This document shows positions 7,718-16,755 of a DNA stretch of 64,000 nucleotides, piece by piece (position 1 is the first letter of the stretch; each line of letters opens with the position of its first letter). Source of the stretch: Candidatus Palauibacter rhopaloidicola (GTDB lineage Bacteria > Gemmatimonadota > Gemmatimonadetes > Palauibacterales > Palauibacteraceae). The notes under the pieces are model-generated. The model had not been told where the DNA came from. It did not search any database and was given only the letters and a program-made list of their open reading frames with translations. A program made the position numbers and the translations under genes. The stretch spans positions 140,674 to 204,673 of the forward strand of contig JAPPGH010000017.1 in NCBI GenBank assembly GCA_026914155.1, in the 5' to 3' direction.

Positions 7718-9604
7718 ATGAATAATCGCGTAAGACACCTGACGTGGACCGGGCTGCTGCTGGCCGGCCTCTCGATCGTGGACGCCGCCCCCCCGCGCGC
7801 CGCGCTGCCCGTGCTCGGGGCGGGGGCTCTCGCCGGGCAGACCGTCCGGCAGGAAGAGGTGGCGCGATTCCTCGAGGCGCGCCGCGCCATCAACGCGGAG
7901 GAGTTCGAACGCGCGGTGGCGCTCTTCCAGGCCGTACGAACCGAATCCCCGATCGTGACGCCCCGCTTCGAGCCCGATTCCTACTACTGGGAGGCGTTCG
8001 CCCGCTATCGCCTCGGCGACCTGGACGAGGCGCGGTTGCTGCTCGAAATACTGATGGTCGGATTTCCCGAGGCGCGGCCGCCTGAAGCTCGTCAGGGCAG
8101 TCGCCCAGCCAGGGAGGCCGGCCGGCTGTACCACGAAGCGCGGGCCCTGGGATTCGAGATCCGGAGCCAGCTCGCGTCTCAGGGCGACGCCGGCGACGCG
8201 GAGCGGCTGCTGCGCGAGGCGGAGGAAACCCTCGATGTCGCCGCCACGACCGACGGCTTTCGCGTGATGCCCATGCAGGTGGGGGACCGCATCGTCACGC
8301 TTCCCGTACGAGTGGCCGACCTGATGGCTGCGCCGGACTCGGTGGCCGCCGATTCGCTGGCCGTCTTGATGGGCGAGGCTCAGGGCGAGCCGGACGTACA
8401 TGACGAGCCGGATGCACAGCACCCGGGAGCACAGCACGCGGAGGACTACCTCCGGCGCTTGGCGGAGTCCTCGGAGAGCATCACCGATTTCGAGCGGCAG
8501 GTGGCGGACTACCAGCGGCTGGCCTTGGACGTCGATCTGCTGCAGGTCGATTGGCAGCGGGCGGAATACCAGGAGGCTTGGCGCAACGCGTCGCAGGAGC
8601 GGGGGACGTGCGACGACGTGTCGGTGCAGTTGGCGGCGCTCGAAGCGGTCATGCGCTACGAGAACGAGATCAACCGGATGCAGGTGCTTCGCGATGTCCT
8701 GGCCCGTGACGACGAGTGTTCGCCGCGGCTGCACGAGGAGGCGGTCCAATTCGTCGCGAGACAGGGAACCCGGGAAGCCGAGAACGTTCTCCGCGGCATC
8801 TTCGAGACTCATTCGAAGAGGTCCGTCCGCAGGCACGCGCTGCAGGAAATGTGGCGTTTCAACTCCTGGGATGCGTACCAGGTGCTCAAGCAGACGCTCG
8901 AGGACTCGGACGACTACGCCATGCAGAGCGATGCGATCGAAGCCCTCCGCAGGAGTTCGTACGAGGGAACGACGACCGGTGCCGCCTGGATGCAGTACGG
9001 CCTCCGCAACGGCGCCGTGAATGCGCTCGTCAACGCGGCCCTCGATGATTCCAAGTCGGAAACCATCCGCAACGCGGCGATCAGAGCGGTGGGCCGTCGG
9101 GATGACGTGCGAGCCGCCGCCTTCGTTCCGATCTACGAACGACTCGATTCGGATGACCTCAAGGAGTCCCTGTTCCGGGCCGTGCAACGAAAGGTGCGCG
9201 AAGAAGAGGACATGGAGACGGCCGCCTGGGCGCGCTCCGTTGCCTTCGACACGGAGGAGTCCGAAGACGTGCGCGAGGAAGCCTTCACCGCGTGGGCGGG
9301 TCACCCGACGGTGACGGTGGCGTACCTCGCCGACCTCTACGGAGAGATTTCGGAGCCCTTCCTGAAGATGCAGACCATCTACGCCATCTTCGAGCGGGCC
9401 GATGCCGACTCCGAAGCCCCTCGGGTCCTGATGGAACTGATCCGCAACGAACCGGACCACGAGGTGCGGGAACGCGGCATCTACTGGCTCGGCCGCACGG
9501 GATCCGAAGAGGCGGTGGACTTCCTCCTTGAATTGCTGACCCCCCCGGCCGCCGATACACTGCCTCCTCCGGCCACCGATACGGTGCCGAAGCGGCCCGG
9601 ATGA
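7718..9604 (+). CDS. Secreted HEAT-repeat protein
   Basis: 628 residues with an N-terminal signal sequence (TWTGLLLAGLSIVDAAPPRAA). The first third has a TPR-like helical region (ARRAINAEEFERAVALFQAV, YYWEAFARYRLGDLDEARLL). A charged linker at about 225-250 precedes a long HEAT-like array of two-helix repeats (residues about 300-605, e.g. RRHALQEMWRFNSWDAYQVL, IRNAAIRAVGRRDDVRAAAF, VRERGIYWLGRTGSEEAVDF). ATG 7718 has GGAGG eight nucleotides before it. It follows the anti-sigma gene by 34 bp, so it may belong to the sigma operon. Probably a periplasmic protein-binding scaffold; specific role unknown. Confidence 0.82.
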   Translation: MNNRVRHLTWTGLLLAGLSIVDAAPPRAALPVLGAGALAGQTVRQEEVARFLEARRAINAEEFERAVALFQAVRTESPIVTPRFEPDSYYWEAFARYRLGDLDEARLLLEILMVGFPEARPPEARQGSRPAREAGRLYHEARALGFEIRSQLASQGDAGDAERLLREAEETLDVAATTDGFRVMPMQVGDRIVTLPVRVADLMAAPDSVAADSLAVLMGEAQGEPDVHDEPDAQHPGAQHAEDYLRRLAESSESITDFERQVADYQRLALDVDLLQVDWQRAEYQEAWRNASQERGTCDDVSVQLAALEAVMRYENEINRMQVLRDVLARDDECSPRLHEEAVQFVARQGTREAENVLRGIFETHSKRSVRRHALQEMWRFNSWDAYQVLKQTLEDSDDYAMQSDAIEALRRSSYEGTTTGAAWMQYGLRNGAVNALVNAALDDSKSETIRNAAIRAVGRRDDVRAAAFVPIYERLDSDDLKESLFRAVQRKVREEEDMETAAWARSVAFDTEESEDVREEAFTAWAGHPTVTVAYLADLYGEISEPFLKMQTIYAIFERADADSEAPRVLMELIRNEPDHEVRERGIYWLGRTGSEEAVDFLLELLTPPAADTLPPPATDTVPKRPG

Positions 9605-9660
9605 GACGCATCACAGGAGTCGACGTCTCGATTCCGGGTGGTTGAGACCGAGGCTCCTGG

Positions 9661-10692
9661 ATGGGTGCGAATGCCATGAGACTCCGCCGCGTGGTGCCTG
9701 TTGCGGTCATGCTCCTGGCCGCGACAACGGCGCCGAGCCTCGGCCAGGTGATCGAGGGGCCCGACGGACCGGTCGAGTTCGTCGGGTTACAGGAGTGGAC
9801 CGCGCGCGAACTCTTCGACGCGATCCAGGAACTGGCCCCCGACCTGCCGTTCCACGCCTGCGCGGCCGTCATGGAGCGCGACCTCGGATTCGCCGACGCG
9901 GCGGCCATGTCGTACCGCACCGCGGGGTCCGACGAGGTCTACACGGTCGTGGTCGGCGTGGAAGACGCCACGCGCGTCCGTCCTCGCACGATCGGCAGCG
10001 ACACCCTCGTCCTGCCGGAGGCCCTTGAAAACCTGAAGGCGCTGGCGGAAGAGGACCCCCGGCTGCTGAGTCTGGCCGCCCAGGTGCTCTACGCACGGGG
10101 CGATGCCGACCGCACCGCCGAGGTGGCCGGGTGGACGGGAGTCGACGCCGAGGCCCTCGCCGAGGTCTGGAGCCTGCTCGACCGCGCGGATGGGAGGCGC
10201 GACGACCGCCGCGTCCTCGAACTGCTGGCGAGGGATTCCTCCTGGGAAACGCGCGAGATTGCCGCGTTCGTGCTCGGCAACTTCGCGGATCGCGACGCAT
10301 CGTGGCACGCGCTCATCCTCTCCCTGACGGATCCGCAGGGACGAGTCGCCGCCATGGCCGCCGGCGTGCTCCGCGGGCTGACCGTCTCCGCCGACGACTC
10401 GCTGCGCCCGGTGGACTGGACTCCGGCGGAAGAGCCACTGCTGGCGCTCTTCGACGGGACGAACCCGTGGCACTTCGCCACGACGCTGCGGGTCCTCGTC
10501 GCGACGGGCGTCACCCCCGATTTCGGCCGACGGCTGGCCCGCGAACGACCCGATCTCCTGCTCGCCTACGCGGGAGCCGAACACCGCGGGACGCGCGCTT
10601 CGGCCATCGCCTTCCTCCAGGCCATCAGCGACGAGGACTTCGGCACGGATGTCGAGGCCTGGACCGCATGGATCCACGGCCAGCCGGACTGA
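9661..10692 (+). CDS. Secreted HEAT-repeat-like protein
   Basis: 343 residues with a signal peptide (RLRRVVPVAVMLLAATTAPSLGQ). The body is helical and contains HEAT-like segments such as DDRRVLELLARDSSWETREI, AAFVLGNFADRDASWHALIL and RTRASAIAFLQAI-type endings. It lies 56 bp downstream of the longer HEAT protein in the same direction, and the two were probably part of one functional unit. No catalytic motif is visible. Alternative start ATG 9676 would also leave a signal peptide. Confidence 0.75.
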   Translation: MGANAMRLRRVVPVAVMLLAATTAPSLGQVIEGPDGPVEFVGLQEWTARELFDAIQELAPDLPFHACAAVMERDLGFADAAAMSYRTAGSDEVYTVVVGVEDATRVRPRTIGSDTLVLPEALENLKALAEEDPRLLSLAAQVLYARGDADRTAEVAGWTGVDAEALAEVWSLLDRADGRRDDRRVLELLARDSSWETREIAAFVLGNFADRDASWHALILSLTDPQGRVAAMAAGVLRGLTVSADDSLRPVDWTPAEEPLLALFDGTNPWHFATTLRVLVATGVTPDFGRRLARERPDLLLAYAGAEHRGTRASAIAFLQAISDEDFGTDVEAWTAWIHGQPD

Positions 10693-10693
10693 C

Positions 10694-10722
10694 GCGCAAC
10701 CAAAGCCGCCGCTGACCGTGTC
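10694..10722 (+). promoter_or_regulatory. Putative ECF-type promoter upstream of first propeller lipoprotein
   Basis: GCGCAACC (10694-10701), a 16-bp spacer, then GTGTC (10718-10722), the same motif as before the sigma gene. It begins just after the stop of the HEAT-like gene, about 40 bp before the ATG at 10764. Confidence 0.6.
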
Positions 10723-10724
10723 CC

Positions 10725-10745
10725 CGGTTCGGCAAGACTGAACCG
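10725..10745 (+). promoter_or_regulatory. Conserved inverted repeat in the 5' leader
   Basis: CGGTTC, nine bases, GAACCG, located three bases after the promoter-like GTGTC box. The same inverted repeat with the same loop length occurs at 13106-13126 in the leader of another propeller gene. It could be an operator or an mRNA hairpin. Confidence 0.5.
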
Positions 10746-10763
10746 ATCCGGGGGGAGAGAGTC

Positions 10764-11864
10764 ATGCGTCCGTGGTTCCGTGCAGGTGTGTGCCTTCCAT
10801 TCCTGGCCTTTAGCGCCGCCTGCGGTCGGGGTGACGCCGCGGGCCCCGGTGTTTTCACGCCCGAACTCATCAGCACGGCGGCCGTACCGCTGAGCGAGAG
10901 CGAAGAAGTCGCGCTGCTCGCGGACGAGCGCACGGCCTGCGTCATCGACTCCTACGAAGGGCAGGTCCGCTGCGTGACGAGGGACGGCGGCGTCGTCGGA
11001 GTCTTCGGGCGCGAGGGCGAAGGCCCCGGCGAGTTCATCGATCCCACCTATCTCACCCGCGGAGAGGCGGGAACCGTCGGCGTGGTGGATACCGACCTCG
11101 GCCGCTTCACGGTTTTCGAGCCATCGGGCGCCTGGGTGTCGGATGTGATGCTGCCGGAGGTGTTCCAGCCCTTCCCGTCGTTCGGCGCCGCGGTTTCGGG
11201 CGTGTCGCTGGACTACATGGTGATGCTCGGCCGGATGTCCGGATCGCTGATGGCCCGGTACGACGTGGACCTCGCCTCCGGGGAGGTCCTGCGGCAGGAA
11301 GAGTCGCCGCCCGGGCCGTGGGACATCGAGTGCGGGCAAGTCATCCACGGCATCCCGGACCCGGCCGGGGGTTGGGCGTTCGTGGCCTGCGAAGGGCATC
11401 TGATCTTCGTCGGCGGCACCGGTGAAGCCACGGTGCTCCGCGCGCCGACGTACGTCCCCGAACTCCCGAACGAGCGGGACGTGGCCCGGACGGAAGAGGA
11501 ACTCCTGGCCTTGAACCGGTCGCAGGGTCTCCCGCGCACCCCCGCCACCGACGAGGCGTTGGAGCGCTACCGCGCCACTCCGAAGAACTACTACCTGCGC
11601 ACGGGCGAGCAGGTGTTCGACGCTGCCAACCGCTACTGGATCGCCACCCAGCGCGACCAGCACGAATGGTCCTGGCTGGACGTGTACCAGGATGCCGAAT
11701 ACATCGGATCGGTGCGGGTCCGGGATCGGCTCCGAGCCTTCGACCTCCTGGGGTCGACGCTGGTCGTGCTGGTCGACCGGCAGGTCGGTCCGGACGACGG
11801 CGACGGCATTCCCGATCGAGCCCTCGACTGGTACGACATCGCAGACCTCTCCTTCGCCCGGTGA
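10764..11864 (+). CDS. Six-bladed beta-propeller lipoprotein (copy 1)
   Basis: 366 residues. The N-terminus is a lipoprotein signal ending FLAFSAAC, so the mature protein is probably membrane-anchored outside the cytoplasm. The rest resembles 6-bladed NHL-like beta-propellers, with the recurring motif VFGREGEGPGEF at about 75-85 and blade-like strands (GVVDTDLGRFTVFEPSGAWV). ATG 10764 has a strong purine-rich ribosome site (GGGGGAGAGA). It is the first of six related genes in a row. It lacks the DSAGV-IVEN motif found in four of the others. Ligand or partner unknown; the family is not known to be catalytic. Confidence 0.8.
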   Translation: MRPWFRAGVCLPFLAFSAACGRGDAAGPGVFTPELISTAAVPLSESEEVALLADERTACVIDSYEGQVRCVTRDGGVVGVFGREGEGPGEFIDPTYLTRGEAGTVGVVDTDLGRFTVFEPSGAWVSDVMLPEVFQPFPSFGAAVSGVSLDYMVMLGRMSGSLMARYDVDLASGEVLRQEESPPGPWDIECGQVIHGIPDPAGGWAFVACEGHLIFVGGTGEATVLRAPTYVPELPNERDVARTEEELLALNRSQGLPRTPATDEALERYRATPKNYYLRTGEQVFDAANRYWIATQRDQHEWSWLDVYQDAEYIGSVRVRDRLRAFDLLGSTLVVLVDRQVGPDDGDGIPDRALDWYDIADLSFAR

Positions 11865-13096
11865 GCCACCGCACACAGCCGTCGCGCCGCGTACAGACGC
11901 TGAGCCGCATACCGATCGTGGCGGCGATCCTCGCCGCCTGCGGGGGGGATCCCGGGCGCACCGACGACATCGGAGTCCAGGTTCGGGACAGCGCCGGGGT
12001 GCGGATCGTCGAGTATGCCGGCCAGCCGGTGGGCGAGGCGCCCTTCGGCCTCGCGGCGGAACCGCGATACCGGCACGGTGCGAACCCGGGCGACTACGAA
12101 TTCCAGTTCGTTGACGCCGGCCGGCTCCTGCCGGATGGAAGCGCCGTCGTCGCCTGGTACAGCGGCATGATCGTCCTGAGTCCGGACGGCACGACGCACG
12201 AGGTGCTCGCCACCGCCGGAGAGGGACCGGGCGAAGTCATCTCCCCCCACGCGTTGTTCGTCCTGGGCCAGGACAGCGTCCTCGTGCCCGATGATCGTCT
12301 GTCCCGCCTCACGCTCTTCGTCGGCGATTCGGTCGCGCGCATCTCGAGCCTCCCTCGGGCGGGGCACTTCGGCGTGGCCGGGATCGGTTCATCCGGCGAG
12401 CTGCTGCTGTGGAACCGACACCCCGCCAGCCTCTGGATCGACATTGACACCGAGTGGCTCGCCGGGCACATGACCCTGTTCGATATCGAAACCGGCGCCC
12501 TCGACACCGTTGCGTCGTACGACCACTTCCCGAGGCAGCGGTCGGGAGAGGAATCCCCGATCATCCGGCCCATGGGCGAGGTCACGGTGGCCGCCGGGCG
12601 GTACGTCTACACCCGGTCCGACAGGCCCGAGATCACGTGGCGGCTGCCGGACGGCACGATATCCCAGATCGTGCGCTGGCGACCCGGGCCCAACCTGCTG
12701 GCCGAGGAACTCCTGGAGCACGGCGAGACCTACATCCGGATGCTCTACCGCAGGCACCGTGTAGGGTCCGAAGCCCGGCGCGAGGAGATCATCCAGGAAG
12801 ACATGGCCGCGTATCGCGCCATGATCGGCCAGCCGGTCCCGTTCTTCGGCACCCCCTTCACCGACGCCGACGGCAACGTATGGCTGCCCTCCTACCGCCC
12901 GGCCTACCCGGAAGAGGGCTCCCCCTACACCGTCATCTCCCCCGACGGCGAGTGGCTGGGCACGGTCGAGGCACCGCCCAGGTTCCGAATCCTCGACGTG
13001 ACCGAAGACCTCCTTCTCGGTGTCCTCCGCGACGACCTGGACGTAGAAAGCGTCGCCGTGTACGAGCTCATCTCCGCGCAACCAAGGCGTCGTTGA
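11861..13096 (+). CDS. Six-bladed beta-propeller lipoprotein (copy 2)
   Basis: 411 residues from a GTG that overlaps the previous stop (GTGA), so it is translationally coupled. Lipobox ILAAC at about residue 26, directly followed by the motif VRDSAGVRIVEYAG that several neighbours share. Propeller signature ATAGEGPGEVISP at about 115. An inserted helical part (EELLEHGETYIRMLYRRHRV, REEIIQEDMAAYRAMIG) at about 285-325 is a feature shared with other large members of this family. The 3' end of this gene contains the promoter-like motif for the next gene. Confidence 0.8.
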   Translation: MSHRTQPSRRVQTLSRIPIVAAILAACGGDPGRTDDIGVQVRDSAGVRIVEYAGQPVGEAPFGLAAEPRYRHGANPGDYEFQFVDAGRLLPDGSAVVAWYSGMIVLSPDGTTHEVLATAGEGPGEVISPHALFVLGQDSVLVPDDRLSRLTLFVGDSVARISSLPRAGHFGVAGIGSSGELLLWNRHPASLWIDIDTEWLAGHMTLFDIETGALDTVASYDHFPRQRSGEESPIIRPMGEVTVAAGRYVYTRSDRPEITWRLPDGTISQIVRWRPGPNLLAEELLEHGETYIRMLYRRHRVGSEARREEIIQEDMAAYRAMIGQPVPFFGTPFTDADGNVWLPSYRPAYPEEGSPYTVISPDGEWLGTVEAPPRFRILDVTEDLLLGVLRDDLDVESVAVYELISAQPRRR

Positions 13097-13103
13097 TCGT
13101 GTC
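13076..13103 (+). promoter_or_regulatory. Putative ECF-type promoter upstream of propeller copy 3
   Basis: GCGCAACC (13076-13083), a 15-bp spacer, then GTGTC (13099-13103). It overlaps the last codons of the preceding gene and lies 50 bp before the ATG at 13154. Third occurrence of the motif in the window. Confidence 0.6.
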
Positions 13104-13105
13104 TC

Positions 13106-13126
13106 CGGTTCGGTGCGGCTGAACCG
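13106..13126 (+). promoter_or_regulatory. Conserved inverted repeat in the 5' leader, second copy
   Basis: CGGTTC, nine bases, GAACCG, with the same arm sequence, loop length and distance (3 vs 2 bases) from the GTGTC box as at 10725-10745. The surrounding 50 bp are also alike, so promoter and leader were probably duplicated together. Confidence 0.5.
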
Positions 13127-13153
13127 ACCCCGCCTTCCTTCCCTGGACACGTC

Positions 13154-14380
13154 ATGACAATCCGAGTGGCGCGAACGATGCGGACGCTGCGGGCCACGCC
13201 CGCGCTCATCCTCGGCTCCCTCTCTGCGGCGTGCGGCGGCGGCGGCGACGGTGGCGGCCTGCAAAGCACGGCGCGTGACAGTGCCGGGGTTACGATCGTC
13301 GAAAACCAGCGGCCTCCGCTCGACTCGCGGCTGGGGTGGCGGGTGGGTCTCGAGGCCACCGTGTCGATCGGGACGGCGGAGGGTGACCCTGCCTACGAAC
13401 TCTTCCGCGTCGGCGGCGCGATGCGCCTCTCGGACGGACGGATCGTGGTTGCCAACGCGGGGACCGGCGAACTCCGCGTGTACGACGCGAAAGGCGTCCA
13501 CCTCGCGTCGTGGGGTGGCCAGGGCGACGGTCCCGGCGAATTCGGAGCCATGGCGCCGCAGGGGTTGAAGCCGTGGCCGGGCGACTCGCTGATGGCCAGG
13601 GACCCGTTCAGCGGCCGGATCTCCATCTTCTCCATGGATGGAACGTTCGGTCGCGCTCTCAGACCGGAGGGCGGCTACCCGTCGGTCGTCGGACCGCTGC
13701 CCGACGGGAGCGTCTTCGCCGCCACGCTCACGACGTTCGAGCGCGGTGAGCCGGGCACCTCGGAGATCATCCGACCGGATGTGGAGTACGGCATCCTCCG
13801 AGCGGACGGGAGCGTGCAGCGGGACCTGGGCGCGTACCCCGGATCGGAACTGTACATGGTCAACACGGTCGACGGATCGCCTTTTCCCCGCCCCTATCCC
13901 TTCAGTCGCAATGCGTACCCGCTCGTCTGGGCGGATCTGGTCGTCATGACCACCAACGACCGGTACGAGATCCGCGCGTACCGGCCCGATGGGTCGCTCG
14001 CGAGGATCGTCCGCCGCGACCACGAGGCCCGCGCGCCGACCCGGGGCGACCTGCGCGACTACGTCGCCCAGCAGAACCCCGACCGTCCCGAGGCGCTGGA
14101 CGCGGTCGGCGACATGCCGCTCGTCGAGGCCTTCCCCGCCTTCGCCTCTGTGCACGTCGACCGGCTGGGATACCTCTGGGTCCGGGAATACCGGCTTCCA
14201 GGAGAGCGGCACCGGCTGTGGACCGTGTTCGATCCGGAGGGCCGCGTCCTCGGCCTGGTCGAGATGCCGGGGAGCTTCTCCGTCGCGGAGATCGGCGAGG
14301 ACTACATCCTGGGCACGCGGGATGACGAACTCGGCATCGAGTACGTCGAGTCCTGGCCCCTCGACCGCTCCGGCTCGTGA
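13154..14380 (+). CDS. Six-bladed beta-propeller lipoprotein (copy 3)
   Basis: 408 residues with lipobox SLSAAC followed by a Gly-rich linker and ARDSAGVTIVENQ. Propeller features: RLSDGRIVVANAGTGELRVY, SWGGQGDGPGEF at about 125, and a final blade LWTVFDPEGRVLGLVEMPG. It is closest to copy 6 at 16752: both share DSRLGWR, a GDPAYELFRV block and the ending in which FDP-GRVLG is followed by IEYV, so these two look like a recent duplication. Its own promoter-like motif and leader hairpin suggest it starts a transcription unit with copies 4 to 6. Confidence 0.82.
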   Translation: MTIRVARTMRTLRATPALILGSLSAACGGGGDGGGLQSTARDSAGVTIVENQRPPLDSRLGWRVGLEATVSIGTAEGDPAYELFRVGGAMRLSDGRIVVANAGTGELRVYDAKGVHLASWGGQGDGPGEFGAMAPQGLKPWPGDSLMARDPFSGRISIFSMDGTFGRALRPEGGYPSVVGPLPDGSVFAATLTTFERGEPGTSEIIRPDVEYGILRADGSVQRDLGAYPGSELYMVNTVDGSPFPRPYPFSRNAYPLVWADLVVMTTNDRYEIRAYRPDGSLARIVRRDHEARAPTRGDLRDYVAQQNPDRPEALDAVGDMPLVEAFPAFASVHVDRLGYLWVREYRLPGERHRLWTVFDPEGRVLGLVEMPGSFSVAEIGEDYILGTRDDELGIEYVESWPLDRSGS

Positions 14381-15519
14381 AGCCCCGAGTCCCGGTCGCG
14401 GTCGCGCTGCTCACGGTCGCGCTGCTCGCGGTCGTCGCCGCGTGCGCGGATGAACCCCCCGCTCCGCCTCCCGAAATACCGGTCTTCGAAGGGGTGATCG
14501 ACCTCGAAATCGGAGAAGTCGAGGGGGAAGATCCCTACCTGTTCACGAGAATTGGCTCCGTCGTGGCGGACGACCGCGGGCGGGTGATCGTCGCGGACTA
14601 CCAGACGCACGAGGTGCGGGTGTTCGAGGCGGACGGGCGCTTCGCCTTCCGTCTGGGAGGCCAGGGGGACGGTCCCGGCGAGCTGACGAACCCCTGCTGC
14701 ATGACGTTCGGGCCCGATGGCCTCCTGTGGGTGCGGGAGAGCGCCCGCTACAGCGCGTTCAGGCTCGGCGACGACGGCGCGGAGTACGCGCACAGCCTCA
14801 GGAGCGTCAACGCCTCCTTCAACCTGGTCGCTCCGGTCACCTTCGACGCCGAGGGCCGGCTCGTGGACCTCGGCATGGCGGCCGGCGAAACCCGGCTCAC
14901 GCGCTTCCACCTGGGTCCGGGCATGGCCGTGGACACGGTCCCGATGGCGACGGCCGAGGAGCAAGCCACCGGCTTCAGCCCGGTCGACATCAGGATTGGA
15001 GACCAGGCCGCCACCTTCTACCTCTACCAGCCCTTCGGTCCGCTGTGGATTCACGGGCACGGGCCGGGCGGCTGGTGGGCCACGGCCGTCAATGCCGGGT
15101 ACGCGGTCACGCTCCACCACCCCGACGGGAGCACGTCGTCGATCGAGGCGCCGCTGCAGGCGCCCGAGTTGAGTCCGGACGAGCGCCGCCGCGCGCAGGC
15201 CCGGATCGACCAGGAGAAGGAGAGGTTCGACCTGCGCGACCACCCGTTCGGTGTCCCCGACCGCAAGCCGGTTCTGGCCGAACTCTTCTTTGACCGCGCC
15301 GGCCGGCTGTGGGTGGAGAAGACGGGGGTCGACGGAGATGAGATGCGCGAGGCCGACGTCTATCGCGAGGGCACGCTGGAGGCTCGATACCGCTGGCCGC
15401 GCCGCGTCGAACACCTCGCCTATCCCGCCTGGACCACCGAGATGGAACTCTACGGCACGACGCGCGACTCCCTCGACGTCCGGCGCGCCGCCCGCGTCCG
15501 CTTCACCCGAATCCCGTAG
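14377..15519 (+). CDS. Six-bladed beta-propeller lipoprotein (copy 4)
   Basis: 380 residues from a GTG overlapping the previous stop (GTGA). The signal ends in LLAVVAAC, a good lipobox. Propeller motif LGGQGDGPGELTNPCC at about 92-105, with a Cys pair unusual in this set. Like copies 1 and 2 it has a helical insertion before the last blades (SPDERRRAQARIDQEKERFD). It lacks the DSAGV-IVEN motif. Translationally coupled to copy 3. Confidence 0.8.
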   Translation: MKPRVPVAVALLTVALLAVVAACADEPPAPPPEIPVFEGVIDLEIGEVEGEDPYLFTRIGSVVADDRGRVIVADYQTHEVRVFEADGRFAFRLGGQGDGPGELTNPCCMTFGPDGLLWVRESARYSAFRLGDDGAEYAHSLRSVNASFNLVAPVTFDAEGRLVDLGMAAGETRLTRFHLGPGMAVDTVPMATAEEQATGFSPVDIRIGDQAATFYLYQPFGPLWIHGHGPGGWWATAVNAGYAVTLHHPDGSTSSIEAPLQAPELSPDERRRAQARIDQEKERFDLRDHPFGVPDRKPVLAELFFDRAGRLWVEKTGVDGDEMREADVYREGTLEARYRWPRRVEHLAYPAWTTEMELYGTTRDSLDVRRAARVRFTRIP

Positions 15520-15531
15520 CGGGAGGAACGC

Positions 15532-16755
15532 ATGAACGACGAACGCGTGAACAACGTCCGGAAGACGACGATCCTGGTTGCCGCCGCCTTGTGGGTCCAG
15601 TGCGATACGGCGTCCGGCGCCTCGCCTCAGGACTTCCAGGTACGCGACAGCGCGGGCGTCGAGATCGTCGAGAACCGCGGCGATATCCCGGAGTTCGGCC
15701 TGCCGGGGCCGGCGACGCTGCGCCTGGGAAGACAGGACGGTCCGCCCGAATACCAGATGTTCCGCGTCCCTGACGCCGTTGAACTGGACGACGGATCCGT
15801 CGTTGTGGTGAGCCAGATCGAACCCCTGATCCGCATCTTCGCCCCGGACGGCACGCTCCGGGCGCACTTCGGCTCGCTCGGCGAAGGCCCGCGTGAATTC
15901 GGTCTCCCGCAGAGGGTGTGGAAGGCGGGGGCGGACTCCCTCGTCATCTATGACTGGCGCAATCGACGGCTCGCCTACTGGACCGCGGGCGGGAGCTTTC
16001 TCTCGGTGAACCCGATGCGCCCGCTCCCGGCCGCCCCGCTGCCCGGCGGGCGCTTCCGGGACGGGAGCGTGCTCGTCACCAGCCTGCTGATGACGCGAGC
16101 GCGGGACTTCGCCTGGTCGCCGCTCATCGGCCTCCGCTACGCCGGGTCCGGAGCGCTCCGGGACACGGTGTTCAACGTCCCGGGATGGCACCTCGGACCC
16201 GTCGACGTCGCGGGGGAAACGCGGCTCATGCCCCGGCACTTCGAGGGTCTGGCCGGTGCGGCGGCCCTCGACGACGCCATCGCGCTGACGACGGGCAACG
16301 CGTACGAGGTCAGGATCCTCGATCCCGGCGGGCGCCTGACCCGACGGGTCCGCTGGACGGGGCGCGACCGGACCGTCAGGCGGGCGCATGTGGACGCGGC
16401 GCGGGAGGAGACGCTCCGAAGCGCGCCCCCCGAGCAGCGGCAGCAGGCGGCGAGGTTCTTCGACGCCGCGCCGGCCGCCGAGGAGTTCGGCACCGTGTCC
16501 GGACTCCGCGCCACCCCGGCCGGCGGCTTCTGGGTGCAGGAGTGGCGCCGCCCCGGGGATCCGGAGGGTGAGCGCTGGCTCGCCTTTGACGGCGCAGGGC
16601 GCCTTCTCGGCCGCATCGCGCTCCCCGCGCGCACCAGGCTGACCCGCGTCGGCGAGCGGCATCTCATCGTCATCGAGCAGGACGAACTCGACATCGAATA
16701 CGTCTCCCTCTACCCCCTTCCCACGGCACTGCAGGATATTGGAGAACGTATGTGA
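15532..16755 (+). CDS. Six-bladed beta-propeller secreted protein (copy 5)
   Basis: 407 residues; ATG 15532 has GGGAGGA five nucleotides upstream. The N-terminal hydrophobic segment (TTILVAAALWVQC) has a poor lipobox, so cleavage may instead be by signal peptidase I after ASGA. It is followed by VRDSAGVEIVENRG. The propeller motif is changed to SLGEGPREFGLP. A helical insertion (RRAHVDAAREETLRSAPPEQ) precedes the last blades, and the end DELDIEYVSLYPL matches copies 3 and 6. It starts 12 bp after copy 4. Confidence 0.8.
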   Translation: MNDERVNNVRKTTILVAAALWVQCDTASGASPQDFQVRDSAGVEIVENRGDIPEFGLPGPATLRLGRQDGPPEYQMFRVPDAVELDDGSVVVVSQIEPLIRIFAPDGTLRAHFGSLGEGPREFGLPQRVWKAGADSLVIYDWRNRRLAYWTAGGSFLSVNPMRPLPAAPLPGGRFRDGSVLVTSLLMTRARDFAWSPLIGLRYAGSGALRDTVFNVPGWHLGPVDVAGETRLMPRHFEGLAGAAALDDAIALTTGNAYEVRILDPGGRLTRRVRWTGRDRTVRRAHVDAAREETLRSAPPEQRQQAARFFDAAPAAEEFGTVSGLRATPAGGFWVQEWRRPGDPEGERWLAFDGAGRLLGRIALPARTRLTRVGERHLIVIEQDELDIEYVSLYPLPTALQDIGERM

